In this document: piece after piece, positions 59,350 to 64,000 of the stretch
How positions within the stretch are numbered: position 1 is the stretch's first letter
Layout of the letters: every line of letters begins with the position of its first letter
DNA from: Dichomitus squalens LYAD-421 SS1
Lineage: Eukaryota > Basidiomycota > Agaricomycetes > Polyporales > Polyporaceae
Assembly (NCBI RefSeq): GCF_000275845.1
Contig: NW_006766889.1
Coordinates: 1,369,739 to 1,433,738 of the forward strand
DNA: 64,000 bases
Reading direction: 5' to 3'
Position numbers and translations under genes: made by a program
The notes under the pieces: generated by a model
What the model was told of the DNA's origin: nothing
The model's database searches: none
Seen by the model: the letters and a program-made list of their open reading frames with translations, nothing else

Positions 59350-62300
59350 ATGTACACCGCACCATCAAGAATCACAATATCTCGTTCTCTCAGCCTTGCA
59401 GACCCCACACAAGGTGAGCACAACACCATCCTGGATGCAACTTCCTCTGTAAGTTGCTATACCCGCCCCGCCTGATGATGCATATACTCATTGAAACAAT
59501 TTCAAAAATGTTCGAGGCTGCATTTGGAACGCGCATCTGTACAGGAAACACCTTGTCCGATGGCAGATCTGACGTAAGTGCCATCCTAGCCCACTCAACG
59601 CTTCGCGCACTGCCCCGTTTGTCAACAGATTTCGGGAAGGAACAACGTAGCGTCTGCATCCGAATTGGAGCAGACACAAGCCGAACTTGCTCGTCTCAAG
59701 GCCATACTTCGTGGTCATGGCATCAGGTATTGTATTCTCGCCTTCTCGCCTTTGGCTGTCAAGCGGCTCATTCAGGCATTCCTGACGGCCTTCGTGGCTT
59801 AGTGAAGGGTGAATGCTCCCGTCGTTTGTGATGTCCAAGGGAGCAGCTAATATCAATTCATAGTTTCAATGATATAGAGACCATGCCTGCTGGGGGGTCT
59901 ATGGTGCACGGGCGATCAGAAGGGCCTCTGTTGCCAGCGCCCGTGTCAATACGAGCTGCAATGCAACCTGACGCCATGAACCCCGGTGAGCGACCTGATA
60001 TAAAATTTCTGGCCCATGCTGAGCGCATATATGCGCATATATTCACATCAGGTACTTCGATGTTTTGGGCGAGCCCGCCCCAGGATCACACCAATCCCAC
60101 TGAAGCCTTCCCAGAGCGCGGACCCGATGGCAAGATCCTGGTTATTCCTCGCCTTGAGCAGGACTATCCCCAGGCCGTACGTACCTTGTGATCTATATTT
60201 TTACTTCATAATCTTATTGCCGACAAATGCAGGCGAAGTACTGGACTAAACGAAAATTCGAAGACTTCAGGAGAGCCGAAGATGTCACCGTGCCAGGCGC
60301 CACCAAGGGCAGCAAAGGCCCTGCGCGTCTGAAATTCTCGAACGAGAATGTTATGATGCAGTTTGTTATCGACGTGCATGGCAACGTAATCGATGGCGAC
60401 CGGGCATCCGCTATCCGTGCGGAAATGCGCGCTTGGATACGAGGCCGTCAGGACCTCCCGGAGACATGGAAGGGAGGCGCCTCTGTCGAGATGAAAGCTG
60501 CACTCTACAAGCACATGTACGAGTGCTTTCCGGAGCTCCAACTGGGCGACTTCGACTGGAAGGTCGAACAAATTGCTATTGACGTTTACGCACAGATCGC
60601 CGTCGGCCTGCGCCGCAAAAAAAAGTCGCTCAAAAAAAAGGCTAGCAAGACAAGCAAAAAACGCGCAAATCGTAAGTACACAATTGTTTCATGACCTCGA
60701 CAGTTCGCTGCTCATGTTGCGCACACCTCCGCGGAGACATTCCCCGGGATAGCGCGATGGAAATGGACCTGGACGAAGCACCTTACCGGATGCGTGCTCA
60801 GTCAGAAGACCATCACGTTCGTTTTCTCAGCTCTGCCAGGTCGTATTGATGGATTCTGACGATGTTCTCGTCCAGGGTCCTGCTCCTGATATCATCACAG
60901 AGGTGAACATTTCTGGTGTAACCCTCGCAACCCCGCGAGGCCGCATTGATGGATTCTGACGATGTTCTCTTCTAGGGGTCCGCTCTTCAAGCGATTGCTG
61001 GTGCGCAAGAGCCCAGTCCACTTGCGGTTCCGGACAGTCCCCTCTTTGCATCTCAAGATGCGTCTCCTTCCTTAGAAGCATCCACCGCAAACCCTGTAGC
61101 GTCCGGCGGAATGCCGGCTCCTGTCTCCCACAACTCTCAGCAGGGCAGCTCGATCGTCTCCGCGACCACGCTCGCCGACGTCTGCGCAACGCTGAATGCG
61201 GCTCGCACGGACGACCACTCTGGTCTCGAGATCGTTGCGAGCGATGGGCGTAGCAACACGTCGGAGTCTGCGCCCCGCAGCCGCGCCCACTCCACCCATG
61301 CTGACAATGTTCCCCAGTCGGCCCAGATCCCCTTAATAGTATGTATGCTTCTCGTAACCACACTCTGCCCCAGTTGCATTGACACGCCCTACCATTTCGC
61401 AGATCCCAGACCCCCTGTGAGTACATCCCACTTGTTTTGCAATCAGTATTCATCTCAGATTGTGTCCTCGCAGCGCTGATTTGTGGGCCACGTCGGAAAC
61501 CGGGCCCAACGGCAACGCTGCCTCGCCCCCTCCATCACCACCACCCACGGCAGGGCCTTCGACGGCCGTCGGCACCACCTCCACAAAGGCATCAAAAAAC
61601 GATGCCCGAGTGCGTGTCTGGCCCCCTACACCTTCGAAAATGAAGCCAAAGTGAGTGCCCTATTCATACAGCAGCAATGTACTGAATTCATCCGATAGAG
61701 ACCTATGCGCAAGAATCTGGAGTGCCCGGAACCCTGAGGGCACCGAGGCGGAATTTGACGCGTTTTACAAGGAGAAAATTCCTACTCAAAACATGCGACA
61801 TGTACGTGCTTCCTAGTGGCCTCGGATTGCGGCCCACTGACACCATCTTCGGCAGAGATATATCCGCCTGGACGGTGAATTGGAAGCCGCACCGAGCAAG
61901 AAGGGAGCCCCGAAAACTGGGGTGAGTGGGCTTCCCTGCTGTCCTCTCTTCTAATTAATAAGATCACACATCTACACAGAACATCTAAGAGGCTGCTAAT
62001 GGATGGTGTCAGCATCTGGGACATGCAAGGGTACGTGCTTCGTGTGCTCATTTGTAGTGTGTATATATTCAAGCTGACTGTCTAGCATACAGGGTGATAG
62101 TGGAACAGATGCGCGGATGCAGAGGTCATACGATTACCTCGCGCTCACACAGATACCCGAGTGGTGGGGCATGGCGGAGCAGGAGAGCCAGGTGGGCAGG
62201 GCGCGCAGGTGCGGGTGCGGGTTCGGGTGCAGGCGCGGGCGGGTTCGGGTGCAGGTGCGGGCGGGTTCGGGTGCGGGTTTGGGTGCGGACGCGCGATGAG
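59350..62300 (+). CDS. transposon-borne accessory gene with a conserved uncharacterised basidiomycete domain
   Basis: Supported exons: 59350..59413, 59545..59573, 59629..59726, 59864..60176, 60233..60671; later exons to about 62300 are approximate. The N-terminus has a coiled coil (ELEQTQAELARLKAILRGHG). The block at 60360-60600 (VMMQFVIDVHGNVIDGDRAS, AALYKHMYECFPELQLGDFD, WKVEQIAIDVY) matches a domain I know from many unannotated Agaricomycete proteins (pattern: Phe-Val-x-Asp, Arg-Ala-x-x-Ile-Arg, Met-Tyr-x-x-Phe-Pro-Glu-Leu, Asp-Trp-Lys). A Lys-rich patch follows. Further downstream, coding-like Ser/Pro/Ala-rich sequence continues (61000-61340, 61460-61650, 61700-61920) to a Gly-rich end over the 62208-62290 minisatellite. 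Two A8 tracts at about 60618-60640 and a repeated intron-like segment complicate the frame after exon 5. Function unknown; its place in the element suggests a transposition partner. Confidence 0.6.
60839..60978 (+). repeat. duplicated intron-like segment, copies 100 bp apart
   Basis: Two near-identical stretches of about 39 bp (60839-60877 and 60939-60977) share ATTGATGGATTCTGACGATG and end in CCAG/CTAG before GGG. Each holds a branch-point-like CTGAC and an AG end, so they look like two copies of an intron 3' part within the accessory gene. Confidence 0.7.
62208..62290 (+). repeat. GC-rich minisatellite near the transposon right end
   Basis: Imperfect repeats of a 21-22 bp unit built from GGTTCGGGTGC and AGGTGCGGGC, reading as Gly/Ala/Val/Arg-rich peptide in the possible last exon of the accessory gene. 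Confidence 0.75.
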
Positions 62301-62499
62301 CTTTATTGGTCGAATTGTACCTTTTTCTGGCTATCTCTGTATGTCGCGACAGACCATAATAGACTGTAATCGACCTGAATCGCTACAAATCGACGGATAA
62401 AGGTGAGTGATGGCAAATGGCTTTTTGTGGCTATATCTGCCTATCACCTGCTATATCTACCGATATCCACCGATATTGGTCTTTATGACAGCTAGAAAT

Positions 62500-62538
62500 A
62501 GCTACAAATCGTAGGAAATAGGGAAGGTTCTCACTGGG
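62500..62538 (-). repeat. right terminal inverted repeat (39 bp)
   Basis: Perfect inverted copy of 53305-53343, followed by the CCTGAGG target duplication at 62539-62545. Confidence 0.92.
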
Positions 62539-62850
62539 CCTGAGGAGCTCCTCGCCCTCCTTGTAGTACACGTCCCTGATGCGCGCCTCGTCCGCGAACT
62601 CGCTCTCGGCGCTGGGGTGGCGGAGGAACTGGAAGCCGTGCACGTCGAGCGCGAAGTCGTGCTCGCGCCCGCGCGCGTCGTGCACGACGACGGGGCGCGG
62701 GTCGTCGCCGAGGTTGTGCTCGGGCCGGCCGGGGGGCGGGGCGGTGTAGATGTAGCGGTAGGCCTCGCCGGAGGCGTCGCCGTCGAGCGGCTTGTAGTAG
62801 TTGAGCGTGGTGTGGACGTCGTGCGGGGTCGGGAGGGTCGCGATGGCCAT

Positions 62851-64000
62851 GTCTGGGGCTAGGGGGTGGTGGGTATGGCTTGAACGCTATAGGTGCCGAG
62901 TACGACTCGCAGGCCTGTTGACCGCTGAGATCGACGACTTGGCTGCGACCGCTGGGCTTGTCAGTGGTATATATGACGTTGCTGGAGGTGTGCACTGACG
63001 GCTCGGTAAGCAGGGATGGGCAGAAGCGAGTGCCCGATGTGGTTTGTGTAATTTGAGAGCTGGACTTGACAGAAGAAACCTTACGCTGCAAACATCGAGG
63101 AGGGCCCTTCGTCATACGGATAGGAGGTCGCGCCATCGTTCTCATGGCGTACTCGAGTAGTACGAAGTGGAGGGAGACACAGATCACATGAGCTGGGCCG
63201 CGCCCGATATGTTGGAGAGAACGGTGTATAGATAGCATCTGAGGCGCATTTACATTCGGATAGTGTACGCGGGTCTCCGCTGATCCGTAGACTTGTAGAA
63301 GAAAAGCACGGCACCTGCAGCGTCAATTGTCGAATGGCCCCGAACTGCTATAGCAGACGTAGCTACACCGCGTGAAGCGCCGGATTACGGAGGTTGGGGA
63401 ACAAGGAGAGGATGAGCGGATCACCGCCGCATTCCCAGCGTGTTCCCACCACATTCCGCCGGATCAGAGGATGTGAAGGCATTAACTGCCTTCCGCTCAC
63501 GTTCCGCTCATGTTCCTACCTATGTACCCCGCACATTCCCAGTCGTAGAGATTCTGGAGTGTAAGAGGATCCGCGGGTTTTGATAAACCATGGCATATCA
63601 ATTATTAATCAATATATATTCGCGCATGAGCAGTCCGGACGTCCCGCGTGCTAGTGACCCCTTTTACGAGCTCATGCGCGACGATGCATTAGCGGCGTTG
63701 ACATAGGTTGAAGCCAGTGATTCAAAGGGAGACATATATTGATCATGGACTACAGATCAGGTAGATACATAGGAGGGTTGAGCTTGCGCGCGGCTCGTAG
63801 AACACTTGCTGAGGTAGGCAAGGAGCTGCAGGCTGAGCAGCGTATCTCCGTTCCGTGACGTCTGCAGATGTTAGGACCAGTAGACGAAACCTAGACAAAT
63901 ATGTGCGCAGGGGCTCTGTCCGTTTCTCCTTCCCCGCACACCACATGCACCATGGCCGACCCGAGGGCGAGCGACTACAAGTCAACATCTGCAGCGCCTC
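62851..64000. other. upstream region of the split CmcJ-like gene
   Basis: A minus-strand TATA-like element (ATATATA, 62968-62974) lies 118 bp upstream of the ATG at 62850. Beyond it, to the window edge, no gene is recognised; an AT-rich stretch lies at 63590-63630. Confidence 0.45.

Larger units (their letters stand above)
53305..62538 (+). mobile_element. Plavaka-like (CMC superfamily) DNA transposon, 9,234 bp, with accessory genes
   Basis: The element has 39 bp perfect terminal inverted repeats (CCCAGTGAGAACC... ; 53305-53343 and 62500-62538). It is flanked by the 7 bp duplication CCTGAGG (53298-53304 and 62539-62545; an 8 bp reading GCCTGAGG is possible if the last G belongs to the host). 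Removing it restores the host frame exactly, which fixes the boundaries. Inside are a transposase of the type I know as Plavaka/Tnp2-like (54283-57660, plus), a minus-strand gene region (57667-59169), a plus-strand multi-exon gene (59350 to about 62300), a 20 bp minisatellite, a 22 bp palindrome and AT-rich subterminal sequence. Perfect termini, an open transposase and an open host gene suggest a young, possibly active copy. The 7 bp duplication differs from the 2-3 bp usual for CACTA elements. Confidence 0.87.
52646..62850 (-). pseudogene. CmcJ/NvfI/AsaB-like gene split in exon 1 by a transposon
   Basis: Original exons on the minus strand: exon 1 = 62850..62539 continued by 53297..53251, exon 2 = 53195..53141, exon 3 = 53086..52646. 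Together they give 284 codons with no stop and the same intron phases as the intact paralogue at 48807-49762. The N-terminus reads MAIATLPTPHDVHTTLNYY. The break falls between EELLR and RVTGAKKVVIFDHTIR, aligning exactly with KLLKEVAGAKRVFIFDHTIR of the paralogue. The 9,234 bp element 53305-62538 plus one 7 bp duplication separates the halves. No ordinary splice would remove the insert, so the allele is presumed null unless the element excises. The uninterrupted remaining frame suggests the insertion is recent. Confidence 0.9.

Noticed and set aside
53305..62538. hAT or KDZ element, suggested by CAGTG in the termini and the 7-8 bp target duplication
   Set aside because: The transposase core (FSLDGAQLYASKQSD, LPGAVIGGPNKPRNIDSF) is of the Plavaka/Tnp2 type, not hAT or KDZ. 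The duplication length is noted as unusual rather than decisive.

Overview
The window is nuclear DNA of a filamentous basidiomycete, most likely an Agaricomycete (wood-decay type). It is GC-rich, its genes carry many 45-70 bp GT-AG introns, and several proteins are of basidiomycete type (a DUF5745-like protein, Agaricomycete F-box/LRR proteins, a CBM20 glucoamylase, a Plavaka-like transposase). All gene models were built by hand from splice sites and reading-frame continuity. Exon sums divide by three wherever a full join is given.

0-15 kb: a DUF5745-like gene runs off the left edge. Next to it lies an F-box/LRR gene wrecked twice: 207 bp of its own coding sequence has been inverted in place, and a 436 bp miniature LTR element (TRIM) sits inside that inverted piece. 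A secreted GH15-CBM20 glucoamylase follows, then an 11-exon membrane-anchored nucleotide pyrophosphatase/phosphodiesterase, an unassigned minus-strand gene, and a Kre9/Knh1-like GPI-anchored wall protein.

15-38 kb: mostly housekeeping and regulation. There is a Red1-type zf-C3H1 nuclear RNA-surveillance protein, a histidine phosphatase, a small secreted double-psi beta-barrel protein, the Hsp90 co-chaperone Cdc37, a 14-exon SAM-dependent methyltransferase with a long disordered tail, 5.7 kb without a recognisable gene, and an Mcm1/SRF-type MADS-box factor.

38-53 kb: a degenerate and a complete berberine-bridge-type FAD oxidoreductase lie in tandem. An AAGAB/Irc6-like adaptor chaperone follows, then an intact CmcJ/AsaB-like oxidoreductase gene, then deoxyhypusine hydroxylase and Mrt4 in a head-to-head pair.

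53-64 kb: a second CmcJ/AsaB-like gene, inverted relative to the first, is split in exon 1 by a 9,234 bp DNA transposon (39 bp perfect terminal inverted repeats, 7 bp target duplication). The transposon encodes a Plavaka/CMC-type transposase of about 1,090 aa plus two divergently transcribed accessory genes. One of these carries a conserved domain of an uncharacterised basidiomycete family. The self-contained three-gene element, the TRIM and the in-place exon inversion are the most notable structures.
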